A stretch of DNA of 32,463 nucleotides from Gammaproteobacteria bacterium (lineage in GTDB: Bacteria; Pseudomonadota; Gammaproteobacteria; GCA-001735895). The notes beneath the pieces are model-generated. The model ran no database searches, was not told the origin of the DNA, and saw nothing but the letters and a program-made list of their open reading frames with translations. The translations under genes and the position numbers were made by a program. Below are positions 9,778-18,458 of this stretch, in pieces; position 1 is the stretch's first letter; every line of letters begins with the position of its first letter. The stretch covers positions 14,009 through 46,471 of the forward strand of contig JACNJF010000088.1 of NCBI GenBank assembly GCA_014382695.1, written 5' to 3'.

Positions 9778-9782
9778 AGCGG

Positions 9783-11015
9783 TTAATCCTTGGGACTGTA
9801 TTTAATGGGCAGTGAAACACAGACATTCGTCATGACCCCTACCTGCGAAGTTATGTCAATCGAGCCACGGTGACTGTCCAGCAACGATTTACACATCGCC
9901 AGACCGAGACCAGTACCCTCGCCGGGGCCCTTACTGGTAAAAAAGTTTTCAAATATTTTTGGCAAGATACTCATCTCAATGCCACAGCCATTATCCTTGA
10001 TGTTGATGTAGATATATTCTTCATCAAAACAGGTGGATATATGTACCGATGACTTGCGTGTCATTACCTGCTCTACCGCATAGGCAGCATTACTCAGCAG
10101 GTTGATTAAAACTTGCGTGATCTGATCCTTGGTGCCATACACCGGCGGTAAGTCGGGATCCAGCACCACGCGTAAATCGATGTGCGACCAGCGCCCATCG
10201 TACTGAATCAGGCGACAGGTGGTATTTATCATCGCATTGATATCGAGCAGCTCCGTTCTGGCATGGCGCGAATAGGAAAACTCGGAAATATCCATGGTGA
10301 TTCCGGTAATTCGATCGACCTCACCGATGACCTGATCCAGCTGTTTCGTCATTAACTGACGCAACCCCATATCCTTGATCAGTTTACTTAAATCCTTGAT
10401 GTCACAAACCAGACCGCGAATCGCAGCAATCGGGTTGCCGACTTCATGCAATATACCGGACGTTAGCAATCCAATCTCTGCCATTTTGGATTGCTGGATA
10501 ATCTTCAAGCGCTCCTGTTCCAGCTTTCGACGAGCATCCTTGATCTCGGTAATATCCTCCTTAATCGCAATATAATGCGTGATTTCATTATTCGAATCCT
10601 TGATCCCGGTGATTACCGCTCGCTCCCAGAATAACTCACCATCTTTACGCCGGTTATGAAACACACCATTCCACTGATCACCCGTAGAGATGGTATCCCA
10701 CAGGTCCTTATAGTCTTCCGACTGGGACTCTCCTGATTTAAGGAAATTTGGATTTTTACCGACCACTTCATGCAGTTTATACCCGGTCACCTCTTCAAAC
10801 TTGGGGTTAACAAACTCAATCAAGCCCTTGGCATCGGTAATCACCACCGCAATCGGCGCGTTTTCTACGACATAGGCATAGTTTTTACACTGCGTCTCAC
10901 TGGAGCCGGTATTGCCAAAATCATCCAGCTGGCGCTGACTATTTTCCAGCGCATTTCGCACCAGACTCAACTCCTGGTTTAAATTCTTTTTTGATTGCTT
11001 GTCTTTATCTTTCAT
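9783..11015 (-). CDS. PAS-domain sensor histidine kinase (soluble)
   Basis: 410 aa; PAS/PAC '[29 protein letters not shown]'; H-box '[14 protein letters not shown]'; ATPase '[35 protein letters not shown]'. Confidence 0.93.
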   Translation of the reverse strand: MKDKDKQSKKNLNQELSLVRNALENSQRQLDDFGNTGSSETQCKNYAYVVENAPIAVVITDAKGLIEFVNPKFEEVTGYKLHEVVGKNPNFLKSGESQSEDYKDLWDTISTGDQWNGVFHNRRKDGELFWERAVITGIKDSNNEITHYIAIKEDITEIKDARRKLEQERLKIIQQSKMAEIGLLTSGILHEVGNPIAAIRGLVCDIKDLSKLIKDMGLRQLMTKQLDQVIGEVDRITGITMDISEFSYSRHARTELLDINAMINTTCRLIQYDGRWSHIDLRVVLDPDLPPVYGTKDQITQVLINLLSNAAYAVEQVMTRKSSVHISTCFDEEYIYINIKDNGCGIEMSILPKIFENFFTSKGPGEGTGLGLAMCKSLLDSHRGSIDITSQVGVMTNVCVSLPIKYSPKD

Positions 11016-12526
11016 GACTCGTTGCCTACCTTATTAAGCGGCAAAACTATGCTTATTACACTTCCTCGTGCGACATCAGTCGTAGCCTGTATAGTGCCGT
11101 TATGTGCTTTTACAATATTCCAGCAGATAGCCAAACCAAGACCCGTTCCCTGCCCTTCCGGTTTTGAACTAAAGAACGGATCGAAAATATGCTCCAGAAT
11201 TTCAGGCTGAATACCGATTCCGTTATCTGAAATGCGAATTAATAAATGCTCATCATCCTGTTGCTGCGTTTTGATCACCACTTTCGGATCCTTAAGATAA
11301 CGCACCGCATCTAATGCATTATCCAGTACGTTACTGATTAACTGAGTCAGTTGATTGATTGAAGCGAATAGCGCAGAAATGGAGTAATCCAGATCCATCT
11401 GTATGTCGATTCCAGCCCAACGTTTATCGTAACGCACAATATTGCAGGTGCTGGTAATCATCTGATTGACATCCAGCCATTCAAACTCATCTCTTTTATG
11501 CGTATCAAAAACGGATAACTCACGGGTCAGGCGTACCAACCCTGAGGTATAGCCTAATAGGGTTTCAATATTTTGCAGGGCTTCTTCGCTTAAATGACTA
11601 TCCTTATCGCTTTTCAACTCCTCTACCAGGCCGGAAATACAGGTCACCGGATTTGCGATTTCATGAGCGATACCACCGGCCAGCGAATCAATCGCGACCA
11701 TTCTGTCCATGAAAGAAGATTTACTGCGTTGTATCTCCAGCGCATGCTCTCTTTCAGCCAGAGCCTTTGCCATATGGTTGACACCCTCTGTCAACTGACC
11801 GACTTCATCTTGACGGTAAACCGGCAGCGGTTTGCCTCGATAGCCCAGGACTATTTCAGCCGTACGTTGCTGTAGTGCCAGTAAATCTTTTTTCAACTTG
11901 CCGATAAACAGATTTATCATAGTACCCAGCAACACCAGACCGATGATGGCCAGGGTTAAAGTGATCACCACCATAGAATCATTTTGTGAGCGGTAATCCT
12001 CCACCAGACTCGCTAGACGTACCCGGTTAAGCGCCATCAATCGATCCAGTTCCGATTTGGTGCGAGCCAGATGGAACTGAATTTTTCTTAAATTATCGCT
12101 ATTGGGTTCCTCCATCGACAATGGAATCGATTCGACCAGCATGCGGAACGATTCCGCCTGCTCCGGAAACCAGGTCTGTAAATTGATGTACTGCTCACGC
12201 AAGCCCGAAAAATAACCCACCACCATTTTCAGGTCAGACTGGGACACATCAGAAAACAACACCGTTACCAGATGGAATGCAGCCAGATCGGCCTGCACCA
12301 GAGCTTCCTGTGCCTTTTGAATTTTTTGATACTGTTCAAGTTGCTGCAGCGGTTTATGGCGCTGGTTGAGTACAAATACAGAGATAAAAGCGATATAGGA
12401 AATGAGCAATATATTAAACAGGTAGCCTTTGGACTTGAGGGAAGAAAAAGCACCACCTTTGGGCTTTGACTCGCTCACTATTACCGGCGTCTCAGTTCTG
12501 GGCTCAAAATCCTGTTTCATATTCAT
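11012..12526 (-). CDS. Membrane HAMP-domain sensor histidine kinase
   Basis: 504 aa; two TM helices with periplasmic domain; HAMP-like linker; H-box 'GGIAHEIANPVTCISG'; ATPase 'DNGIGIQPEILEHIFDPFFSSKPEGQGTGLGLAIC'. Confidence 0.93.
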   Translation of the reverse strand: MNMKQDFEPRTETPVIVSESKPKGGAFSSLKSKGYLFNILLISYIAFISVFVLNQRHKPLQQLEQYQKIQKAQEALVQADLAAFHLVTVLFSDVSQSDLKMVVGYFSGLREQYINLQTWFPEQAESFRMLVESIPLSMEEPNSDNLRKIQFHLARTKSELDRLMALNRVRLASLVEDYRSQNDSMVVITLTLAIIGLVLLGTMINLFIGKLKKDLLALQQRTAEIVLGYRGKPLPVYRQDEVGQLTEGVNHMAKALAEREHALEIQRSKSSFMDRMVAIDSLAGGIAHEIANPVTCISGLVEELKSDKDSHLSEEALQNIETLLGYTSGLVRLTRELSVFDTHKRDEFEWLDVNQMITSTCNIVRYDKRWAGIDIQMDLDYSISALFASINQLTQLISNVLDNALDAVRYLKDPKVVIKTQQQDDEHLLIRISDNGIGIQPEILEHIFDPFFSSKPEGQGTGLGLAICWNIVKAHNGTIQATTDVARGSVISIVLPLNKVGNES

Positions 12527-12528
12527 GC

Positions 12529-13083
12529 TCAGCCAGGACCCAGACTTTTAAGCGGATACTGGTCACCCTTATGAATTCTTTCCAGCAGGCTATGAACGGC
12601 TTCACTATTCCAGGGTTGTTCACCGACAATGCGCATAATAATAAGCCCCTCGGGCGAAATGATAAATGTTTCAGGGTAATTACGAATACCCAGAGTTTCG
12701 TAGGCAAGTTGCCGTTCAGCATCATGATAATTGTCAAAGTGTATTTGATGTTGAATCAAAAACTCACGCATCAGGTTTTTGTCTTCATCGACAGACACAC
12801 CGATCACCCGAAAATGCTGTCTGTTCATGGCGTCATCCAGACCCTGTAGAGCGGGCATTTCCTTGCGGCAGGGAGGGCACCAGCTTGCCCAGAAATTTAC
12901 TACCAGCGTTTTACCCGCTATTTGTGCGACGACTTCACCACCCATCAGCTCTGATAGAGAAGAGACCGGAAAGGTATCTCCTGGCTTCAGTCTTCCCCGA
13001 GCGCCAGAGTCACAGCAATTTAAAAATGAGAGCGAAACCAGTAAAACAATAACCCGGTTTACTGTCACGGAATAAATCGACAT
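12529..13083 (-). CDS. ResA/TlpA-like thiol-disulfide oxidoreductase, lipoprotein-like
   Basis: 184 aa; lipobox-like 'LSFLNCC'; 'VVNFWASWCPPCRKEMPAL'; cis-Pro 'NYPETFIISPEG'. Confidence 0.85.
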   Translation of the reverse strand: MSIYSVTVNRVIVLLVSLSFLNCCDSGARGRLKPGDTFPVSSLSELMGGEVVAQIAGKTLVVNFWASWCPPCRKEMPALQGLDDAMNRQHFRVIGVSVDEDKNLMREFLIQHQIHFDNYHDAERQLAYETLGIRNYPETFIISPEGLIIMRIVGEQPWNSEAVHSLLERIHKGDQYPLKSLGPG

Positions 13084-13291
13084 TACTTCACTGCCTCAAT
13101 GTGATAAAAACCGGTCACAGTCATTGCATTACTCAGATTCTATAAAGTGATAACCCGGTCAATCTTTAAGGGCTCCCTGGTGCATCAGTAATCCTGCAAT
13201 TGAGCCGGAACCTAACTGAAAAAATGCTAAAATAATCAGCGCACTACAGGTCAAATTTTAATCTGACATCAAGTCATGTAAGTATTGATCA

Positions 13292-13307
13292 AGCAATTTA
13301 GATGCCA
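13292..13307 (-). promoter_or_regulatory. Candidate sigma54 (-24/-12) promoter upstream of resA-HK-HK-RR operon (weaker match)
   Basis: - strand TGGCAT-CTAAA-TTGCT; GG-N10-GC spacing exact; one mismatch to TGGCAC-N5-TTGCW; about 210 nt from ATG at 13083. Confidence 0.45.
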
Positions 13308-13452
13308 CATTGAAAATGCCGGTAATAGCACCCAGTACAGGAATTGATAAAAATCCGCCCAAGCGCAATTCTCTTATCCGGGAACTAACAGGGCTATATT
13401 CTCATTTTCGAGAGTGAATTGCACGATATCAGCATCAAACAAATCACTTTAT

Positions 13453-14439
13453 TCAATCCTTCAGCGGATAGAATGCATCAGAAATATAATCAATAACGTG
13501 ATCAATCTGCTCATGATTCAGTACCTGTCCCCAGGCCGGCATGGATGTATTAACCAGGCCGTTGCGAATTCTCTGCCTGAGTAAATCGCGCGACATGGTT
13601 GACATAAACACCCGATCTCTCAAGTCACGCGGGGAAGGCTCAAGAAAACTACCTATCCAGTTTTGCCCACTTCCATCCGCGGCATGACAAAAAGCACAGT
13701 TCTGCAGCCATAAAACCTTCCCACTGGCGGCACTCTCAGACAGCTCAGCCGTTTCTGGAGAAATATCGTGCTGTGCGTAAATACTGGCCGCGCTCACCGC
13801 GTCAATACGGGTATGTGAATAGTTATTGCGTGGATAGGAAATCGACTGCTTTTGCCATACCAAACCCTCATCAACCACACGTGAGCGATCATGGCAGGTG
13901 ATACAGCTGGCAAGAAACAGTCGCTTGCCACTGGCCTGCTCCTCGGAAAGCTCTTCCCAGGGCTTATCCAGCGCAATTTCACCCGTTGCAAAAGGAAAGG
14001 CGATCGCATAGCGGGCATGCTCGGGCCATCCATTCTCGAGTGTATGATATTGCGTATTGAGCGCTCTATTCTGCATAAACTCAAGCCGGATAAAATCCAC
14101 CACCGCCTCAATCTGCTGCGCATTCAATACGCGGGAAAAAGCCGTCATCGCGGTTTGGGGCTTACCCTCGGTAACCGCGTCAATCATTTGCTGGCGCGAC
14201 AACTTATCGCGCGGCGTGGCCGTGAAATCGCGTGGCGACGGCGTTACAAAGGTTGCAGTAAGCGTGCGTGCATCACCTGAATACCCATGACAGAAATAGC
14301 AACGGAAATTATAGATTTCACGTCCCTGCTCAAGCCTATCTGCTGTTTTCGGCTTCAACGGCTGCTGCGCCGCCAGCAGACTTCCGTGCAACAATAAGCC
14401 ACAGCAAAGTACCCACAGACTGCCTATCAATATCCTCAC
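13453..14439 (-). CDS. Triheme class I cytochrome c (three tandem mono-heme domains)
   Basis: 328 aa; signal peptide; CYFCH, CITCH, CAFCH; repeated 'SPRDF/SPRDL ... MPAWGQVLNHEQIDHVIDYI' domain ends. Confidence 0.88.
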   Translation of the reverse strand: MRILIGSLWVLCCGLLLHGSLLAAQQPLKPKTADRLEQGREIYNFRCYFCHGYSGDARTLTATFVTPSPRDFTATPRDKLSRQQMIDAVTEGKPQTAMTAFSRVLNAQQIEAVVDFIRLEFMQNRALNTQYHTLENGWPEHARYAIAFPFATGEIALDKPWEELSEEQASGKRLFLASCITCHDRSRVVDEGLVWQKQSISYPRNNYSHTRIDAVSAASIYAQHDISPETAELSESAASGKVLWLQNCAFCHAADGSGQNWIGSFLEPSPRDLRDRVFMSTMSRDLLRQRIRNGLVNTSMPAWGQVLNHEQIDHVIDYISDAFYPLKD

Positions 14440-14454
14440 AACAAAGTCAGGGGA

Positions 14455-15453
14455 TTAATGATCCTGAATATACTGCTGAAAAATATACTCACTCACATCT
14501 GCCAGTTGCTGGCGATCAAAAACTTTTTCCCAGGCCGGCATTTCCGTACGCAATTTACCCTTGGCTATAAAATCATACAGTGCAGGACGGTTCAGCGCAG
14601 CACGCGAAGAAGTATGCAGGAAATTTCGCGGCTTGGGATTGATAAAATAAGCCCTCGGGCCGCGCCCATCCCCACTGGCTCCATGACAGGCAGAGCAATT
14701 GCTCATATACAATGCAGCGCCGTTAATCGAGTCTCCCTGCAAGCCAAACGGCAGGGGCTGAGACATATCTGCACGCGCATTCGCGCTATCCTTCGAGCTA
14801 TCAGCTGATACCATTTTTGCCGAACTGGCAGACATGAATGTATTGATAACATAATCAACCACCGTTTCTATCTGCGCCGGACTAAGTCGATGCTCCCAGC
14901 CGGTCATGGCAGTTTCCGCCCGTCCAAATGAAACCGACTTGATCATTCTCTGCCGATCCAGCTTGGCCTGAGTTTCCGCCGAGCTAAAATCAACCGGCGG
15001 AGGATTCAGCCCACTGGTGGCCCAGACCGCACCTTTCCCAGTATCACCATGACATACCGAACAGAAATCCGCATAGATTCGACTGCCCTCAGAGGCACTG
15101 GTAACAGTCGTCGGGAGCATAAATTTTTGCTGAATAAAGTTAGAAATTTCTGCAATCTGGGTATCGGATAGTCGCGATTTCCAGCTCGACATAGCCGTGC
15201 CGGGAACGCCATTTTTTATGGCCGCCATAATGCGCTCATGACTCAGCTCAACCGCAGATTGCGGGCTGGTAAAATTTCTGGGAGGCGGCACCATACCCTG
15301 CGTCGCATGACTTTGCCCATCGCCTTTATCGCCATGACAGACCGAACAGTAATCTTGATACAAAGCCCCGGCATCAACCTCAGCAGCGTTTACCGGCAAC
15401 GTTAATACGGCTGCAATCACCGCAAGGGACAGGGGGAAAATAAAATATTTCAT
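14455..15453 (-). CDS. Triheme class I cytochrome c (three tandem mono-heme domains), paralog of the next gene
   Basis: 332 aa; signal peptide; CSVCHGDKGDG, CSVCHGDTGKG, CSACHGASGDG; repeated 'PPPRNFTSPQS...AMSSWKSRLSDTQIAEISNFI' units. Confidence 0.9.
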   Translation of the reverse strand: MKYFIFPLSLAVIAAVLTLPVNAAEVDAGALYQDYCSVCHGDKGDGQSHATQGMVPPPRNFTSPQSAVELSHERIMAAIKNGVPGTAMSSWKSRLSDTQIAEISNFIQQKFMLPTTVTSASEGSRIYADFCSVCHGDTGKGAVWATSGLNPPPVDFSSAETQAKLDRQRMIKSVSFGRAETAMTGWEHRLSPAQIETVVDYVINTFMSASSAKMVSADSSKDSANARADMSQPLPFGLQGDSINGAALYMSNCSACHGASGDGRGPRAYFINPKPRNFLHTSSRAALNRPALYDFIAKGKLRTEMPAWEKVFDRQQLADVSEYIFQQYIQDH

Positions 15454-15577
15454 GCGCGAACCTTCAGCTTAATTCTTTAACTATTTTCAAATGATGTGAC
15501 ACAAACAACCTATATCAACTACTATTCAGAGCCTTTAAACCTGAATTAACTCGTTACTTTATGTAATTATTTAACCC

Positions 15578-15593
15578 AGCAAGTATAGTGCCA
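15578..15593 (-). promoter_or_regulatory. Sigma54 (-24/-12) promoter for the - strand triheme cytochrome genes
   Basis: Reverse complement reads TGGCAC-TATAC-TTGCT, a perfect match to TGGCAC-N5-TTGCW; 125 nt upstream of ATG at 15453. Confidence 0.8.
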
Positions 15594-15608
15594 TGTATTC
15601 CTATTTTC

Positions 15609-15624
15609 TGGTACTGTATTTGCT
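15609..15624 (+). promoter_or_regulatory. Sigma54 (-24/-12) promoter for the NHL lipoprotein gene
   Basis: TGGTAC-TGTAT-TTGCT, one mismatch to consensus, exact GG-N10-GC spacing, 46 nt before ATG 15671; divergent from the 15578-15593 site. Confidence 0.7.
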
Positions 15625-15670
15625 TTATTAAACCACTAAAAGCGTTTTGAGAAGATTTCCCGGTAGACAT

Positions 15671-16771
15671 ATGCAACTTACTAAATTCAGTACCGCCCTG
15701 TACCTCGCATTCATCCTGACCCTGATCAATGGATTGAGTGGATGTGCATCCACGCCCGATCAGGCAGAGTTCGTCGCCCCGGTATTCCCTCCTCCACCCG
15801 ATGAAGCTCGGTTTTACTACCAGCAAACATTGATTAGTAGCGCGGACGTAGAAATAGAAGATAAAGACTCTGCATTTAAACGCTTTGTAACCGGCAGCAC
15901 GCGATCAGGAACCGGCATGGGAAAACCATTTGGCGTGACCGTCCACAAGGGCCGAGTTTTTGTATCCGACACCCTGAAAAGAATGGTCATGGCATTCGAC
16001 AAACAGAATGGAAAGTTTATTGAAATAGGCGCCTCATCCCCCGGTGAGCTATTCAAACCGATGGGGCTGGATGTCGATAGCCAGGGCACATTATACGTAT
16101 GCGATTCCAGCATGAAACATGTTGTGGTGTACGATCGTGATGGCAAATACCTGCGCACCATTGGAAGCCGCGAAATGTTCAGTAGACCGGCAGGGCTGAC
16201 AGTCAATCCGGAAGGAACCAGAGTATTCGTTGTAGACACGGGCGGAGTTAAAAGCGACTGGCACCGTGTCGTCGTATTTGACGCCTTAACCGGCGAGTTT
16301 CTCTACAATATCTCAAAACGCGGCAATGAAGAAGGTGAACTCAATCTCCCCAGAGAAGCGACCATCGCCAGCGATGGCAACCTGTATGTGGTCGACGGGG
16401 GTAACTTTCGCATCCAGGTATTTACCCAGCAAGGTGAGTTTTTAAGAACTTTCGGCACCATTGGGCGTCGAAGTGGACAGTTTTCCAGGCCCAAAGGTAT
16501 AGGCTCTGATGCAGACGGTAATATTTACGTTGCCGATGCCGCCTTTGGAAACTTCCAGATTTTTAATCCCGAAGGACAGCTATTACTGCCCATCGGACAG
16601 AGAAACAGTATATTTGGAGCCGCTAATTTCATGCTACCTTCGGGCCTTGCAGTGGATGAAGACGGCAGGGTCTATATGGTTGACCAGTACTTCAAGAAGG
16701 TCGACATTTTCAGGCCTGCTTCTGTGGCTGAAAACCAGGGATTCTTTGCCCCTAAACCCGAGGCAAAGTAA
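15671..16771 (+). CDS. NHL-repeat beta-propeller lipoprotein
   Basis: Start moved from the track's TTG (15647) to ATG 15671: MQLTKFSTALYLAFILTLINGLSGC (lipobox LSGC). NHL repeats such as 'FSRPAGLTVNPEGTRVFVVDTG' and 'FSRPKGIGSDADGNIYVADAAFGNFQIFNPEGQ'. Confidence 0.88.
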   Translation: MQLTKFSTALYLAFILTLINGLSGCASTPDQAEFVAPVFPPPPDEARFYYQQTLISSADVEIEDKDSAFKRFVTGSTRSGTGMGKPFGVTVHKGRVFVSDTLKRMVMAFDKQNGKFIEIGASSPGELFKPMGLDVDSQGTLYVCDSSMKHVVVYDRDGKYLRTIGSREMFSRPAGLTVNPEGTRVFVVDTGGVKSDWHRVVVFDALTGEFLYNISKRGNEEGELNLPREATIASDGNLYVVDGGNFRIQVFTQQGEFLRTFGTIGRRSGQFSRPKGIGSDADGNIYVADAAFGNFQIFNPEGQLLLPIGQRNSIFGAANFMLPSGLAVDEDGRVYMVDQYFKKVDIFRPASVAENQGFFAPKPEAK

Positions 16772-16865
16772 TGTACATCTATGACCCGACAGAAATCATG
16801 AATAGATTAATCGGCTCATTATTTATTTCCACAAACTTAATCATTACATTCATCAGGTAACCTCC

Positions 16866-17525
16866 ATGAATAAAAAATCAAGCAAGCTGCAAACGCTATC
16901 CAGATCACTTCTACTGCTATCCCTGATCCAACTGTCTGCCTGCTCGGACGAAGCACCCACCGTTGCTGCAGCGGAATCGACTCCACCCCCCGTACAGAAA
17001 GCAGCACCCGTCGCCCCCGCAACTCAAACTCAAGCTACTGCCACCACACCAGCCGCTAACAATGGCATCGTTAAAAGCGTACAGCATCTGGGCGGCTACT
17101 CTTATATCGAAACAGACATCAATGGCAGCATCTTCTGGATAGCTTCAGCGATTACCTCGATTAAACCCGATGACAAGATTGCCTGGAATGATTACGCCAT
17201 CATGAGGAATTTCACCAGCAAGTCGATGAACCGTACTTTTGATCAAATATTATTTGTCGACAAAGTAGTACCAGCCGCTGCGATGATAGCCACAGGACAC
17301 ACCGGCATAGTCACTGAAGCTATGGATGCCGCAGGTTATAGCTATATCCAGGTTGAAGAAAAGGGTAAAAAGATATGGCTTGCAGCCCCTGTTAGCAAAG
17401 TCACGCCCGGTCAAAGCATCAGCTGGAACGGATCGTCACCGATGCATAACTTTTCCAGCCAGTCGCTGAACCGGACATTCGATGAGATATTTTTCGTCGG
17501 CGCAATCCAGGTTAATCAGATTTAG
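16866..17525 (+). CDS. Lipoprotein with two tandem NrfJ-like domains
   Basis: 219 aa; lipobox 'IQLSAC'; two copies of the unit G.V......GYSYI......(I/K)(F/I)W.A......K...I.W.....M.NF.S.S(M/L)NRTFD.I.FV. Confidence 0.7.
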   Translation: MNKKSSKLQTLSRSLLLLSLIQLSACSDEAPTVAAAESTPPPVQKAAPVAPATQTQATATTPAANNGIVKSVQHLGGYSYIETDINGSIFWIASAITSIKPDDKIAWNDYAIMRNFTSKSMNRTFDQILFVDKVVPAAAMIATGHTGIVTEAMDAAGYSYIQVEEKGKKIWLAAPVSKVTPGQSISWNGSSPMHNFSSQSLNRTFDEIFFVGAIQVNQI

Positions 17526-17589
17526 ATTCGTTACCCCTGCTCAGACTAATTTGAACAGCAGAGAACCGACTGCCATAAAATATAGACCA

Positions 17590-17619
17590 CCCTGCATAAG
17601 CCTGCCAGGCTATGCAGGG
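17590..17619 (+). terminator. Strong stem-loop downstream of the NrfJ-like gene (terminator/3' stabiliser candidate, no U-tract)
   Basis: CCCTGCAT-A-AGCCT-GCC-AGGCT-ATGCAGGG: 13 paired bases interrupted by a single bulged A. Confidence 0.5.
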
Positions 17620-18362
17620 TCTAACCCATTTTCAGAATACATAAGACGACGACCAGGTTGCTCGCCCCTCATTTGCAAACTTATTCCAACACAAATGTTC
17701 GAGTTCCAGAATAACCGCTTTATTCAACTTTCCAGATTATGGGAAATTAACTTAAGTTACTATAACTATGATCCGCCATTACCTCTTAGACAGAAACTGC
17801 ATAACCGTAACGGAAGCAGGCTTTTAAGCCTTTTGGTGCGCCGCGCTATCAATCACACAACAGGTGCCATGATTAAATTCAACTCAATCAACCCTAATTG
17901 ACACGTCCCGTGAACAAAAACAAGGCCAAAACAGCGATGCAGTTCACATATTTTTAATTAAAATTCTGTATGTATTTAATTAGATCTAAAGCTTATTAAT
18001 GTATTTTATCCATTAATTTATAAAATATTAATAACCAGGTGATGTTTTACAATCTTATTCAAACCAACCAAAGCCCTGCTTGAGAAAATATCATCCCATC
18101 CAGCTCAATTTTTTTCCTAAAAACATTCGATTAATTGAATCTTTTCTATAACGACACCACTCGATCAGTACAGAACAGGCCCGCCTATCCTGTTTATGGG
18201 AATTATAGATCACTTTTATTCCCGCTTATGAGAGCGCCGGTCATCGTGAAGCCCCTACACGCCCTCAATCTGGCCCTATATTTAGCGTTAGAGTTAAATA
18301 TTTCCATGCATTTTAATGAGGTTATTCACAATTACCTTCTTTTTTAGCACCCCATTCAATCA

Positions 18363-18378
18363 TGGCACGATAGTTGCT
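18363..18378 (+). promoter_or_regulatory. Sigma54 (-24/-12) promoter of the tetraheme cytochrome gene
   Basis: TGGCAC-GATAG-TTGCT, perfect match to TGGCAC-N5-TTGCW, 80 nt before ATG 18459. Confidence 0.85.
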
Positions 18379-18458
18379 CACTAATAACTCAAGGTAAGTT
18401 GATAGCGATATCAGCATATTTACTAAAATTTTTTCATTTTCCACTAGAGGTATTTACT

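Noticed and set aside
12466-13075. ORFs 12466..12849, 12666..13052 and 12779..13075 on +
   Set aside because: Antisense to the ResA-like CDS with its clear CPPC thioredoxin motif; shadow ORFs.
16811-16830. Possible sigma54 element 'CGGCTCATTATTTATT' before the NrfJ-like gene
   Set aside because: Lacks the GC of the -12 element at the required spacing; not a credible match.
17482-17901. ORF 17482..17901 + (139 aa)
   Set aside because: Overlaps the 3' end of the NrfJ-like gene, runs through a strong hairpin, no signal, domain or RBS; composition looks non-coding.
18135-18347. ORF 18135..18347 + (70 aa)
   Set aside because: Lies in the AT-rich leader just upstream of the sigma54 site, no RBS or recognisable domain; more likely regulatory DNA.
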